From Cordilura impudica (Eukaryota > Arthropoda > Insecta > Diptera > Scathophagidae): a stretch of DNA of 64,000 bases. Positions 43,009 through 55,047 of this stretch are shown here, one piece after another; within the stretch, counting starts at the first letter, position 1, and each line of letters opens with the position of its first letter. The notes beneath the pieces are model-generated. The model ran no database searches. It saw only the letters and a list, made by a program, of their open reading frames with translations, and was not told the origin of the DNA. The stretch spans positions 13,722,100-13,786,099 of the forward strand of contig OY821518.1 of the NCBI GenBank assembly GCA_963682025.1, read 5' to 3'. Both the position numbers and the translations under genes were made by a program.

Positions 43009-45466
43009 TTTTCATAAATTTTTCATAAAATTTTTATTTTACTTTTTGTTAACAAAAATTTTTTTTTAAAGAAGCATTCTGTACCGATTCCCATTGTTTA
43101 AATCAAACAGAAAATCATATATTGCGATCTGTTTCTGAACAAACGGTAACTTTAGAGAATTGTTGATTTAAGACCTGTAAAATATAAACAATTTTCTTTT
43201 AGTTTTTAGGCTAAAAATTTACAGCTAAAATCATCAAATTAAGCTTGTACCTAAAAATATATCTATCTATTATAAAAGCCTTAAATTATTTACAATCTTT
43301 TTCTCCAAGTGTATTTTCTTTATTATATGTTAGTAATTTGATCTAATCTCAAAAAAAAAAAAAAATAATTCATTTAATCAGTTTAAGACTTTCTATCATA
43401 TGAAGGGGTTTTAATCAGCATTACACACTACTCCACACACAATTAGGAATAGCTCATGTTTACCAAAAGGTGCCGAATTTATTGATTAAATTGAAAACAT
43501 CTTAACAATGTTCCAAAATGTTTTGTAAATAACTCGTATTGTTCATTTTGTGTAGAAATCGAAAACAATACCAAACCAAGATCTTATTGAAGGCGGCAAA
43601 TATTAAAAATCCTATTGAAATTTGAAAATTAGTTAGATACGACTACGAGTACGAGTATGAGTATGCCTATGAGTACTTATTGTTACGAGTATACCCACAC
43701 GCTGCAAAGTGCAAGGTACTTTCTTACATAATATTTTATTGTATTTTGCAAGTAATTTTCATTAGAAAGGTTTTTTTTTTTATTCAATAAAAAACGTATT
43801 AAAGAACTTCATCCACACATATCTTGACAAATTGATTGCGATTAAGTAATAAGATATGTGAATTCATATCAAGGTTTTGTAAAAGTCTTTTTTATTTAAT
43901 CTTAGATCGGAGTATAAAAAAAAAAACGAAGACAACTGAATGGGGGATGGTGTAACTTAAGAGGCATGTGTAATAGGTAATTTGATCGTAAATGATGTGT
44001 GTGTAGTGTTAAAAAACTATTGATTAAATGGATTTTTACCCTTCACTAATGGGTTAGATAATGTTTGATGTTATACGACTTTTTTTTTTCTTTTTGGTAA
44101 AAGGTGTTTAGAGCATAATCTGAGCTCGTTGATCCTGCCAGGTTTTTTGTGTTTTTTCTTGCAAAATGTTATCGCATATTGTTGAAAGAACAAAATAAGC
44201 TTCTGTTATGGAGTTCATTATTATACGCGTACGAATATCTCAAAAATATGATCGTTTTGGATTTTTCGCATTAAAAACAAAAGGTTTTTGAAACAAATGG
44301 CCATATGGATTGGATCGTTGAAAAACTCATGGTGAAAATATTATTTCTTTGAAAATAGGGTTAAAATACTCCTCTTTTTTGGTATATTTATATAAAGAGG
44401 AATTCATAAAACAAATTTTTATATATACAATTTTTATATGAAAGGGCTAACAATTAAAGAGTTAAATATTTACTGAACTTATGTTCAGTTCGTGGTCTTC
44501 TGGATTTTTTACCAAATGGGCGGTATCGGGAAAGAGGGCGTGGAGTTTTCCCACTATGCTAAACTTTATGTGAGCTTATTAATTATAAGTCTGTGTTGTC
44601 GAGGCGAAAAATGGGTGGGATCAGACATAAGGGCATGTAATATCTTGATAAATAAGAAAGCAAAGTATTTGAAAATATTTGTGCGCCCATAACTTATTGA
44701 TTTAGGTGGTCATGCTAATAATCTAACCCATAAAAAAACAAGTTTTTATTAAAACTCTTTCTTTCCGTATGCAATGAGTGACTGAGGGTGACTATGCGTG
44801 ACTGTCTTTAACTTAATATTTGGTGACAACAAGTCTGTGGACCAAGTTTCAGATCGATCGGATTAGGGGAAGTGAGGTTTTAATCTCTCCTTGACTGTGC
44901 CTGACTATGCGTGACTGTGCCTGAGTATGTCAAAGTTAATCTTTTTTCACGGCAAGTCTATCGACTACGTTTCAGATCGATTGGGTAGGGGGAAATGGGT
45001 TTTAAAGCACTCCGTGACTGTGCGTGACCATGCGTGACTGTGCGTTGCTACCCAAAATTAATCCATAGTTACAACAAGATTATAGGCCAAGTTTCAGATC
45101 AATTGGATGAGGGGAAATGGGGTTGCTCCATGACAGAAAGACAGAGAGTATGAGTTGAAAGAAAGAGTTTAAAAATAAAGAAAACAGTTAAAGGAATTGC
45201 GAAAAAAGGTAAAAGGAAGTTTCGATGAAAAAATTCATTGGAGTTTTTTAGAGCACGAAATTATTCCTAAAGGGACACAGCTGATAGAATGTTGCTGCCG
45301 TTTTGTGAAATTTCTTAGAATAGTGTGTCTGGAATAGAACTTTGTTGGTCAATAATTGGCGTGTCTTTAAATTGCTTATCGGAGTTATTACAGCTGGATT
45401 AACAGCATTGATGTATAACTTGTGGTTTGGGAAATTGAATTGTAAACATTTCATTATGTATAGTAA
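43009..45466. other. Stretch without an identified gene; contains a minisatellite
   Basis: A short run of TACGAG-type hexamers lies near 43639-43700 and a three-unit tandem repeat at 44778-45130 (listed separately). Open frames near 44492 and 45248 have no recognisable motif. Confidence 0.4.
44778..45130 (+). repeat. Tandem repeat of about 118 bp, three units
   Basis: The units start GTGACTGAGGGTGACTATGC (44778), TGACTGTGCCTGACTATGCG (about 44892) and GTGACTGTGCGTGACCATGC (45013), giving spacings of about 114 and 121 bp. Each contains internal TGACTATGCG-type sub-repeats and a conserved AGTTTCAGATCGAT block. Confidence 0.8.
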
Positions 45467-45974
45467 CTAGCAGAGCCCAGCCCTCGAAATGCGAGTGCGA
45501 ATTCAAGGAAATTTTATTTTTTCATTTAATAAATAATTTTATAAGAGCCTAAATGTATGCTAATCAATTTTAGCCAATTCACAATTCAAAACTTTATAAA
45601 TAAAATTCATTAAATTTCATTATAAATATTTGTTGAACACACAGAAGATATATAAATGGGTTTGTTAATAAATAATTTTAATGTAGCCTAAAGATATGCT
45701 AAGCAATTTTATCGAATTTACAGTTCAACACAGGGCTCTTGATATTTATAATAACCACACACACACACACACACAGTATGTGTTTTATGTATGTGTTAGT
45801 AGAAAATTTAAATGAGCATTACTCAAAAAAATGTTCCAGACGGTGCAAGTCTGTACATCTGATGAATAGCTCAAAAAAAATACCTTTCAAATGAGGTTTG
45901 TTTGGTGAAAATCGGTTATTAACTATAATTTTTATATCGGTCACAAGAAATTGCCTTGCCTATTAATTATACAT
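45467..45974 (-). mobile_element. Non-autonomous Helitron-like element, longer variant
   Basis: On the plus strand it begins CTAGCAGAGCCCAGCCCTCG and ends near CCTATTAATTATA. It is about 150 bp longer than its relatives because a block with AATAATTTTA and GCTAAGCAATTTTA is duplicated inside. It includes a (CA)n run (45757-45775). Copy B of the minisatellite-bearing repeat starts about 35 bp further on. Confidence 0.7.
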
Positions 45975-46496
45975 TTTTAGGAAAGTTCTAAAGAGTCAAG
46001 GCTAACAATTTTTGATGTGTAAACATCTGTACGCGCAGGGGGTAAAAATCTATTTCTCAATACAATCACAAAAACAGCGTAAGATGTAAGATGTAAGACG
46101 TAAGACTATATCGGTGTGACTTAAGATTGCATTGGTGAAAATATTATGACATGTAATATCTTTTTGTTTCTGTTTTCTGCAGTAATATTTCTTCACTTTT
46201 TATAAACATTTATAATTAATTTCTTCAAACATTTAAAAGTATTCTTAACGTTTTAATTTATTCCATATAAATAACACAATTATCACTGCATTTAATATTA
46301 ATGCTAATCAAACATAAATAAAAAATAAATAAAAATAAAAAATAAACGAATTACAGTTAAAAGGTAAGTGTTTGGATATAAAATGGAGGGACAAATCATT
46401 GGAAAGTGTTTGGAGAAAAAAATTAAGGCACGATTTCATTAGGAACTGTTTGGAGATAAAATGAGGGAGCGAATAGCGTTATAAAATCGTTTTGAA

Positions 46497-46690
46497 ATAT
46501 GAAAAATTAAAAATTAAAAACAAAAAATGAAAAATGAGAAATGAAAATTAAAAAATGAAAAATCAAAAATGAAAAATGAAAAATGGAAAATGAATAATAA
46601 AGAATGAAAAAGAGAAATGAAAATGAAAATTGAAAAATAAAAAATTAAAAATAAAAAAAGAAAAATAAAAAATTAAAAATTTAAAATTAA
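46497..46690 (-). repeat. AAAAATGA-type minisatellite of copy B, left array
   Basis: GAAAAATGAAAAAT-type units are the complement of the arrays in copy A. It ends where the I-like retrotransposon starts. Confidence 0.8.
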
Positions 46691-46714
46691 TTTTAAAATT
46701 TAGTGGTCCCCAAC

Positions 46715-48239
46715 AATACAGCCTTGAAACTATACGGTAAAGATATAAAATTCGTAGCAGAACATACATTTTTAGGATTAACTTTTGACAAAAAAACTAA
46801 CATTTAAGACCCACATTCAGAACATTAAGGCTAAGGCTAACTCCAAGCTAAATATAATTAAAATGCTAAGATGCTCTCAATACGGATCTGATCCAAAAAC
46901 CCTTCTTAGAATATTGTGCTCTATTGTTCTTCCAACTATAGACTACGCGTCAATAATATATTCATCTGCCACCAATACAGACTTAAAAACATTGGAACCA
47001 ATCCTAAACACAGGAATAAGGCTTTCTATTGGAGCCTTTAGAACCAGTCCAGCTAAAAGCCTACAAGTTATAGCCTCATGCCCACCCCTTTACTTGAGAA
47101 GATTAAAGTTCTTGCTCAACTACACACTTAAAATATTTTCGCTACAAAATCATCCGCTATACGGAAAAATCACTGATACGACAAAAATTAACCAATTCCG
47201 ACTTCAATCAAAAAACAAAAAATATATACCCTTTTACGTAACGGCTCATGAAGAGTTCAACAAAGTTATTTCAAAATATACAATTAATACAAATAATATA
47301 GAAAACATAACGAACTCTCTTATACCACCTTGGAGCTTTGAAATATTAATATAGATTTTTCCCTTGCATATACAAATAAACGAGATATGACCTCTTTTGA
47401 AATTAAACAGAAATTCTTGGAATTAGTTAATATCAAATACTCAAATCATAGTCAGTTTTTTTACTGACGGTTCTGTTATCAACGAGAAAGCTGGCTTTGC
47501 AGTTTTTGGTGAGAATATCGCCATATCAAAGCGTATTCATAATCTTTCCTCTATATATTCCAGTGAATTATTAGCAATTAAAACATGTCTAGAAAATCTT
47601 GAAAACTTTTTAAAAAACACACTTATTATATCTGACAGTAAAAGCGCCCTAGAAGGACTACAAGATCCTTTTAACAACAACATGATTATACAACAAATGC
47701 GAACATTAATAACTTCCTTAAATAATCATAAAATTACCCTATTATGGGTACCTAGCCACTTAAACATAGGTGGAAACGAAAAAGTTGACCAGCTCGCCAA
47801 AAATTCTTTAAAAAATGACATATCTACTGAATATAAATTTCAATACTCAGACTACAGGCAATACATTGGAAAATACATTTTTGACATCTGGAATGATTTA
47901 TGGAAAGATAATAACGAAACAAAATTATTTAAAATTCAAAAAAACATATCGCACAAATTTAGAATACCTAATATACCAAAAACTGACTTTATTAAACTAA
48001 ATAGACTTAAAATAGGTCATTCTTTATTTTCACATAAATATATTATTAATAAGACACAACCCCCAGGTTGTGAGTGCGGGCAAATACTAACCATCTCTCA
48101 CATATTTAATGAATGCAATCTTCTGCAGGACAAACGTTCAAAATATAAAATAAATAACATTAATATCCTTCTAAGAGAAAATGAATTTGAAAAAATTAAA
48201 AAATTCTTGACTGAAATAAATATTTATAATTCGATTTAA
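46715..48239 (+). pseudogene. I-like retrotransposon polyprotein, thumb and RNase H part
   Basis: The frame gives EHTFLGLTFDKK, then from 46785 a thumb region (FKTHIQNIKAKANSKLN, LPTIDYASIIYSS, ILNTGIRLSIGAFRTSP). It shifts frame near 47350 (DFSLAYTNKRDMTSFE in another frame) and returns by about 47427 to RNase H. There FFTDGS, SSELLAIKT, IISDSKSAL and VPSHLNIGGNEKVDQLAK carry the four expected acidic and histidine positions. A CECG...HIFNECNLL cysteine/histidine tail ends it. Two nearly compensating indels are the main damage, so it is fairly young. The polymerase active site is absent because of truncation. Confidence 0.85.
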
Positions 48240-48260
48240 ATCCACATATGTATATAAAAC

Positions 48261-49069
48261 AAGTAAGAAAATTATAGTCGGTCTAGCCCGACTATACGAT
48301 ACCCTATACCATGGTTTAGAGACCCAATCTCTTCGGTCCAACTAATTGGATATAGCAAATAAGCATAAACCAAATTTGAGTGGCATTTTTATTAATTTTT
48401 TTGGCTGCAGATATGAAAAAGTTCATATCGGATGATATGTCTATATGGGGACTAGGTCCAAAAAATGACCGATCCTGACCATATTTGGTAAAGTCACTTA
48501 CACTTTGAAAAAATATATACAAACCAAATTTGAGAAAAATCTGTGCAATATTTTTGTTTTTTGATAGATTTAAGTGAAGATCGGGAAGCAGCTCTATATA
48601 TGGCCTATGACTAAGAGTTGTCCAATAGGGATCATTTTTGGACTACTGATTAATGGATGTAATATATACATACAAACCCAAGATTTGTATGATAATTTGG
48701 ATTTTATGGCAATATAGGCTGATTTCATATGGGTCATTTGTATGGGGGCTAGGTCTGAACATGGACCGATTCTCACCAATTTCAACAGCGTTCATCCCAT
48801 GGCCGATAAAAGATCAAATACCAAATTTCATCAAAATATATTCATATTTGCGACCTGAAGTTTGATTACAAGCTTTACATGGACACACAGACGGACGGAC
48901 GGACGGACGGACGGACGGACGGACGGACGGACATCGTTAAATCGAATCAGATAGTGATTCTGATTCGATCGGTATAATTAAAGATGGGTGTAGGTCAAAT
49001 ATTTTTGGTTGTTACAAACAGCAGCACAAAGTCATTATACCCAAACCACATAGTGGTATAGGGTATAAA
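48261..49069 (+). repeat. Mini-me-type dispersed repeat, copy 3
   Basis: It starts AAGTAAGAAAATTATAGTCG and ends GTGGTATAGGGTATAAAA. The (GACG)n site is expanded to about 40 bp (48891-48932). It sits in the 3' untranslated region of the I-like element. Confidence 0.8.
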
Positions 49070-49199
49070 AATAATGTAAATATGTATATATTAAATAGAA
49101 TATAAGTCCCTATGTAAAATTAACTGGCCTATATAACCTAATTGTGTTGGGGCCTCTTATAATACCAAATAAATAAATAAATAAAAATTTAATATGAAC

Positions 49200-49993
49200 A
49201 AGTAAGAAAATTATAGTCGGTCTAGACCGGCTATATGATACCCTATACCATGGTTTAGAGACCCTATCTTTCGGTCCAACTACTTCGATATAGAAAATAA
49301 GCATAAACCAAATTTGAGTGGGATTTTTATTAATTTTTTTGGCTGCAGATATGAAAAAGTTGATATCGGATGCTATATCTATAAAGGGACTAGGTCCAAA
49401 AATGGACCGATCCTGATCATGTTTGGTAAAGTCTCTTGTATTTTGCAAAAATATGTACAAACAAAATTTGAGAAGAATCAGTGCAATATTTTTGTTTTTT
49501 AATAGATTTAAGTGAAGATCGGGAAGCAGCTCTATATGGGGTCAAAGGAATCATTTTTGGACTACTCATTAGTGGATGTAATGAACGCATAAAAACCCAA
49601 TTTGAGTAAGATCTATATGACAATTTGGATCTTATGGCAATTTATGTCGATTTCATATGGGTAATTTGTATGGGGGCTAGGTCTGAACATCGACCGATTC
49701 TCACCAATTTCAATAGCGTTCATCCCATGGCCGATAAAAGCTTATATACTAAATTTCATCAAAATATATTCATATTTGCGACCTGCAGTTTGATTACAAG
49801 CTTTACATGGACACACAGACGGACGGACGGACGGACGGACGGACGGACGGACGGACATTGTTAAATCAACTCAGAAAGTGATTCTGATTCGATCGGTATA
49901 ATTAAAGATGGGTCGAGGTCAAATATTTTTGGTTGTTACAAACAGCAGCACAGTCATTATACCCAAACCACATAGTGGTATAGGGTATAAAAA
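49200..49993 (+). repeat. Mini-me-type dispersed repeat, copy 4
   Basis: It has the same orientation and very similar sequence to copy 3, only 130 bp away. The (GACG)n run is at 49819-49855. It ends next to the right minisatellite of copy B. Confidence 0.8.
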
Positions 49994-50240
49994 TGAAAAA
50001 TAGAAAATGAAAAATAAAAAATGAAAAATAAAAAATAGAAAATGAAAAATAAAAAATGAAAAATAAAAAATGAAAAATAAAAAATAAAAAATGAAAAATA
50101 GAAAATGAAAATTAAAAAATGAAAAATAAAAAATAAAAAATGAAAAATGAAAAAGGAAAATGAAAATTGAAAAATTAAAATAAAAAATTAAAAATAAAAA
50201 ATGGAAAATAAAAAATGAAAAACGAAAAATTAAAAATTAA
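49994..50240 (-). repeat. AAAAATGA-type minisatellite of copy B, right array
   Basis: GAAAAATAAAAAATGAAAAA-type units lead directly into end 1 of copy B. Confidence 0.85.
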
Positions 50241-50465
50241 CCAGTTGAAATAATAATAAATATTTTTATATTAGCAGAGCCCCTGCAGCTGATACATAGA
50301 TGACGCTTTCTGTTTGATTTTAAAAAAGTGCCACAAAAGTATCTTTAATTACTAGGTGTTTACACATCTACCCTGTGGTCGGACCCACATGATTGTTTTT
50401 TTTTTATAAAGTTTTCAAGAAAATTTTCCAATGAACATTCTCGTGAATGAACATTTTATTATAAA

Positions 50466-50840
50466 TCTATAATATTAATAGCCTAAGCGATTTCTTGTGA
50501 CCGATGTTTTGTTCTACCATTTTATACTCATTTTGACCAAACGTATATTATTTGAAAGGTATTTCTTTTTAGCTGATTAGCAGTTTTACAGATTTTTAAA
50601 ATTTTCCTTTATTTTGAGTAAACTGCATTTAAAGTTGCTGCTAACACATACATAAAAATATACAATGCTATAGGTGTGTTTATTAAATTTGTTAATGTGT
50701 TTGTAATAAAAATGAGTTTGTTTTTGTGTTAATTTGTGAATTGGCTATAATTGATTAGCACTCCTTTAGGGACTTTATTTAATGAAAAAATACAATTTCC
50801 TAGAATTTGCGCTCGAATTTCTAGGGCTGGAATCTGCAAG
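50466..50840 (+). mobile_element. Non-autonomous Helitron-like element
   Basis: It begins TCTATAATATTAATAGCC after an A and ends with GCTCGAATTTCTAGGGC, then CAAG before a T. Internal blocks (CGATTTCTTGTGACCGATG, TTTGAAAGGTATTTC) match the family. It lies 75 bp from copy B. Confidence 0.8.
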
Positions 50841-52947
50841 TAATTATTATTTATTATTGAATTATTTGCATCGCCCTTCGGTATAACTGGTTTAACACCA
50901 AACAAACTTCTATTATCAAAGGAATTCGTGAAATTTTTGAAGAAGAATAAAACAACCTAACACTTTTATCATTCACGCCACTTATTGGTTCTTTTATTTA
51001 TAAACAAAAAAGAAAAGATATAAAAAAACAAATAAATAAGTGGTGTAATCTTTATTTTTCATAAAATAAATTTACAAAATTAGTGGCTTCTTCTGCAGCT
51101 TTCAAACCAACCAAACGTTCATTTCCATTCGGTGTAAACAACAAAAATGCTAGTGACAACAAAGTGCTTAAGTAGGCTTATCAGTTCATGTATTATACCT
51201 AATTTAAATCCAACAGTCATTTATTATTTTTGATTTACCAAAAAAAAAAAAATTAATAGAAAAACAAAAACAAAAACAAAAACAACAAAACAGAAAGCGA
51301 GAACCTAAAATAACACATCAACACATTGTCATTATAGATGAAGTTAGAAACACTAAGATCTTAATTTATATACGATGTGGCTTTTTTAGCATAATTTTAA
51401 TTTCAATAATAACAACAACAAAACAAAAAAAAAAAAAAAAAAATAAAAAATAAAGTTAAAAGAAGAAAAAAAAAATATATTGTGTTAACATTTATATGTA
51501 GATCTTGGTAAATGGTTACATATAAATATTTGGTGTGCTACCTGTGACTAAAAAAGCCAAGACGGCGGCCCAGTCAGCATACAATATAACTTAAATGTGC
51601 TGCTGCAAACATTTGTAGAACCTTTTTGTCTCGAAATTACTCGTTGTATTGTCAGACCAGCGGAAAGCACAGTTGTAAAATATCTAATAGATATAAAAAC
51701 AGCGCCCACTTTCACATAATTTTTTGTGTTTTTTTTTTATATTTTTTATTCGAATATTCATACGTATTGACTTGTAGTGTTTTGAATTGGTGTTTTTATT
51801 TGATTGTTGTTTTTGTTGTTGTTGTTGTTTTGTTTAATATCAGTAATAATGCATACCAATTTAAATATTTATGCATTTTATAATTTTTATAGTTTTTATG
51901 AGTTTTTAAAAACTCAAAACATTATGAGTTCGTTAGCATATTGTTGTTGTTCTTTTATATTAATGTATAAAATGATCTTCTTTGAAGGATGCCGATAAAG
52001 AATTTCCAAATTTAGTCGTTTTGATGTTGGTGATAATCTGTAGTTCCATTGCTTTTGAAGGTAATAAAAGTAAATTGTTTGAACCAAATTTGGTAGGTTC
52101 CATTTGATAAGAAAATTATTTAGAGCAAATGCTGAGCTGTACCATGTGGTCTGTTACCATAACCCTAATGGACGCTGCACAGTGGCTGAAATTCGTTTTT
52201 CATTGGCCGAAAATCTGTAACTTTAGAACCGATCAAAATATTTTAGTATTTTTTTCCAATGAGTATATATTTAGTTGAGTCAGTTTTAATTGCATTTAAA
52301 TTTATTGAATACTTTTTAAGGAATTCTAGGTCAAAGTTGAACTTTTAATTTTTTTAACTTTTAGTGTGAAATATGGGTTTTTATTTTTATTTACTAAAAA
52401 ATGTCATATTTGGATTTTAAAAATAATTATAAGCATTTTTTGTAATAATGGGATTTTTTAAATGTTTACACTAAAAAAATTTCTGCTGTAAAAAAACTGG
52501 TAAAATCAACTGGAAATTTTGCTACTATTACTGAAAAATTAATAATTTTTTGCTGTCAAATTTTGCAAATTTGTTTACACTCAAAGAATATTTACACTCA
52601 AAAAAAAAAAAAAAAAAAAAGTTAGTAGTATAATCTAAAAGACTTGATATTACAACAGAAAAATTTATAATTTTTTGCTGTCAAATTTGTTAATTTTGGC
52701 AAAATAAATCTGCTGAACATTAGCGCAATGATTCTGATTGATGATTATATGAAAATAAGGGTTTTTATTTTTTTAATCTTTCTTATTTATTAAAACATTT
52801 CATACATATGTGGATAAAAGAACCTTAAAAAAACTGTAATAGATTTAAATAGCTTCTGTAACAATGGGACGTTCTGTTTATTATTATTATTTTTTTTACT
52901 AATACTATGTTTTAGTAATTATAATTATTATTAATGCAATTATAATA
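50841..52947. other. AT-rich stretch without an identified gene
   Basis: Simple runs include an AAAAAC repeat near 51261-51286, poly-A at 51426-51442 and a TTG repeat near 51805-51830. The short frames across them are repeat by-products. A block at 52171-52220 has an inverted relative at 57256-57305 (see findings). Confidence 0.4.
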
Positions 52948-53319
52948 CTAGCAGATTCTAGTGCTCGAAATTCAAGTGCAATTTCTAGGCAATTTTACTT
53001 TTCAACTTAGCCAATTCACAAACCAACACTTTTTTGGTTTATTATTATTGTGAATGCAGATAACAAACTCATTAAAAACACATTAACAAAGTTAATAAAA
53101 CACACATACGAGTAGCATATGTATAATTTTGCGTATGTGTTAGTAGCAACTGTAAATGCAATATACTCAAAATAGAGGACAAAATTTAAAAATCTGTAAA
53201 TATGGAAAACAGCTAAAAAGAAATACCTTTCAAATAATATACGTTTGGTCAAAATCGGGATAAGACGGTAGAACAAAACATCGGTCACAATAAATCGCCT
53301 AACCTATTAATATTATAGA
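52948..53319 (-). mobile_element. Non-autonomous Helitron-like element
   Basis: On the plus strand it begins CTAGCAGATTCTAGTGCTCG and ends CCTATTAATATTATAGA before a T. It lies 5 bp from the third Transib copy, so it may have been inserted in that element. Confidence 0.78.
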
Positions 53320-53324
53320 TTATC

Positions 53325-54030
53325 TGATTTAAATATTGATTGCAAATATTCCATATTTTGTTCTGTGTTATTTCTATTCTTTAGTAGTTTTTTGACTTCT
53401 TCATCTAAATCCCGATGTTCCACTTTCTATTGATTTCGAATACTAGAAATGAACGGATCTGACGTTGCCAATAATATATTAAATAGATCTTCATTTGTGG
53501 AATTTTCTAGTATTGCGCTCTCTATAGATCTCCAAGTTGAACCAAATAATATTTAATGATATTTTATGACCTGTTGCAGGCATATTTCTCCATGGGTACT
53601 TGGTTGTATATATTTTTGCTGTTTCTTCAGCATAATCTCCAAATTTTCTAGAGTCAATTTCTTCATTGCACGCAAGTACTTCTAGGATTATTTTAAATCT
53701 GAATCACATGCTGTTTCTGGATCTGAAAAGAAACTTCTTGCGGTATGGTCATCATTTTTATTACCTGACCCTTGTTTTTGCTGATCTATAATCAATCCAA
53801 ATTTGTGATATTCATCTTTCGTTGTTTCTTATTGATCTTGAAGACCCGAAATCCTTATCATAACTGATTATTAGTATGTGTTCCATAAGTCGTATTCTTG
53901 CATGTAGAGGTGATAATCCAAATTCATATGCATCGGTATTATCTAATGATTTTGTCGCAACTTGGTTTAATTGGCTTGATGTTGCTTGGCACATGATGCA
54001 ACCTTAGTCAAAGCCTTACCTAATTACCCT
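53325..54030 (-). pseudogene. Transib (RAG1-like) transposase, third copy, C-terminal part
   Basis: Minus-strand pieces are: CQATSSQLNQVATKSLDNTD and YEFGLSPLHARIRLMEHIL (about 54000-53870), then KFGLIIDQQKQGSGNKND (about 53800), then degraded sequence, and ILLATSDPFISSIRNQ near 53460. The first two match copy 2 nearly word for word. The last corresponds to LLVSSDPLISHLRIK of copy 1, which follows the third catalytic Glu. That Glu region (SEEAQEASNK) is not recognisable here. Stops and frameshifts are frequent, and the first two catalytic blocks lie outside what is left. Confidence 0.75.
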
Positions 54031-54312
54031 TGTGTGTTTTTATTACTTGTATTAGTGTATTGCTAGGTAAAATAAAAAAGTATAAAGAAGGCAGGTGATC
54101 TATTGTACTGCCCTCTGCTAAGCCCTAAGGAATCGAGGATGTTGGTTGGTTCTAGTAGTTTTATGTTGCTACCTGGTATTTGGAAAGAGCCCAGATGCTT
54201 TTTTCTTTTTTGCATTAATGCTCCACATTCCCCATTCTGCACATGGGGTTTTCTACGATTCCTATCCTGCTCAGATGTTCCCTGAGCCTACAGTGACCAG
54301 TTAAAATCCCGG

Positions 54313-55002
54313 TTAGTATTCTAATTCGGTTCTTCGACAACCCAATGCACGACCCAAATGTCTTATTGTTGTGCCACCCAACAAGAGTTTGGATTGTCTT
54401 AAGCCCAAGTAGCTCGAGAAAAGTTCCCGTCTAACATAATTCTCATGTTCCCTGAGTACGCCTTCCCATACTCCTTTTCCTATTCCACAAAACGGTTCCG
54501 GCCCTATTAATTTTGTGGAAGCTCCCCTTCTGGCTAGTTCATCAGCTTGCTCATTACCTTGAATCCCAATATGTCCCGGGACCCAACAAAGACTAACCTT
54601 GTTGTGTTTACCTAGCTCATTTAGTTTCCGTAGACAGTCCCATACTAACTTGGAGTCTACTTCATAGGAGCTTAGTGCTCGAATAGCAGCTTGACTATCT
54701 GATAGTATGGTTATGTCCCGTCTTTTGTGCTTCCTATTCAAGTTGATTTGTGCACATCTATCGATGGCATAAATTTCTGCTTGGAAAATTCTTGTGTATA
54801 TTTCCATTGACTCAAAGTATTTGGTCCAAGGCCCGAAGACTCCAGCCCCTGTGCCACTTTCGGTTTTTGACCCATCTGTGTACCATTTGATTGTATCTTC
54901 TCTTAGAGAATATGCTGTGCTCAAATCACTCCATTCTCTCTTATTGCTAAGTTTTGTAACAAAGTACTTCCTGAAGTTATATTTCTTCTCGATCCTGTCC
55001 AT
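54313..55002 (-). pseudogene. LOA-like RNase H domain
   Basis: This 229-codon open frame would degrade the RNA strand during element copying. TDGSK, QAEIYAI, ITILSDSQAAI and GNEQADELAR supply the four catalytic acidic residues, all present. WVPGHIGIQ precedes the last of them. The C-terminal portion (LFSSYLGLRQSKLLL) leads to the cysteine tail, which is broken by a frameshift near 54313. The domain itself looks intact, but the element is not. Confidence 0.85.
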
Positions 55003-55047
55003 GGGGCAATCTAGGAGGGAGTAATCATTAACTTGACTTATTCGGTT

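Larger units (their letters stand above)
46691..49190 (+). mobile_element. I-like non-LTR retrotransposon, 5'-truncated
   Basis: The remaining part begins within the reverse transcriptase after its active site (LYGKDIKFVAEHTFLGLTFD). It runs through RNase H to a stop at 48239, and its 3' untranslated region ends in a TAAA-type run near 49165-49185. A mini-me repeat (48261-49069) is inserted just after the stop. The 5' truncation and simple tail are typical of target-primed reverse transcription. It is inserted in or beside the minisatellite of copy B. Confidence 0.8.
46010..50391 (-). mobile_element. Unclassified minisatellite-bearing repeat, copy B
   Basis: Its ends are the inverted counterparts of copy A. 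End 2 is at 46010-46145 (TGTGTAAACATC, the G-run, GTAAGACTATATCGGTGTGA). End 1 is at 50230-50391 (CAGAGCCCCTGCAGC, GGTGTTTACACA, GTGGTCGGACCCACATG). Next to them are AAAAATGA minisatellites (46497-46690 and 49994-50240). Between lie an I-like retrotransposon and two mini-me repeats. Homology between copies A and B stops just outside these ends, which fits a mobile element. No gene of its own is visible. Confidence 0.6.

Noticed and set aside
44128..44141. GTTGATCCTGCCAG, identical to the start of 18S rRNA
   Set aside because: Only 14 bases match and the sequence on both sides is unrelated. No further rRNA sequence is present.
49314..49864. Open frames within mini-me-type repeats (also 48316-48865 and 42654-42875)
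   Set aside because: They occur in non-coding dispersed repeats, on both strands, without conserved frames between copies.
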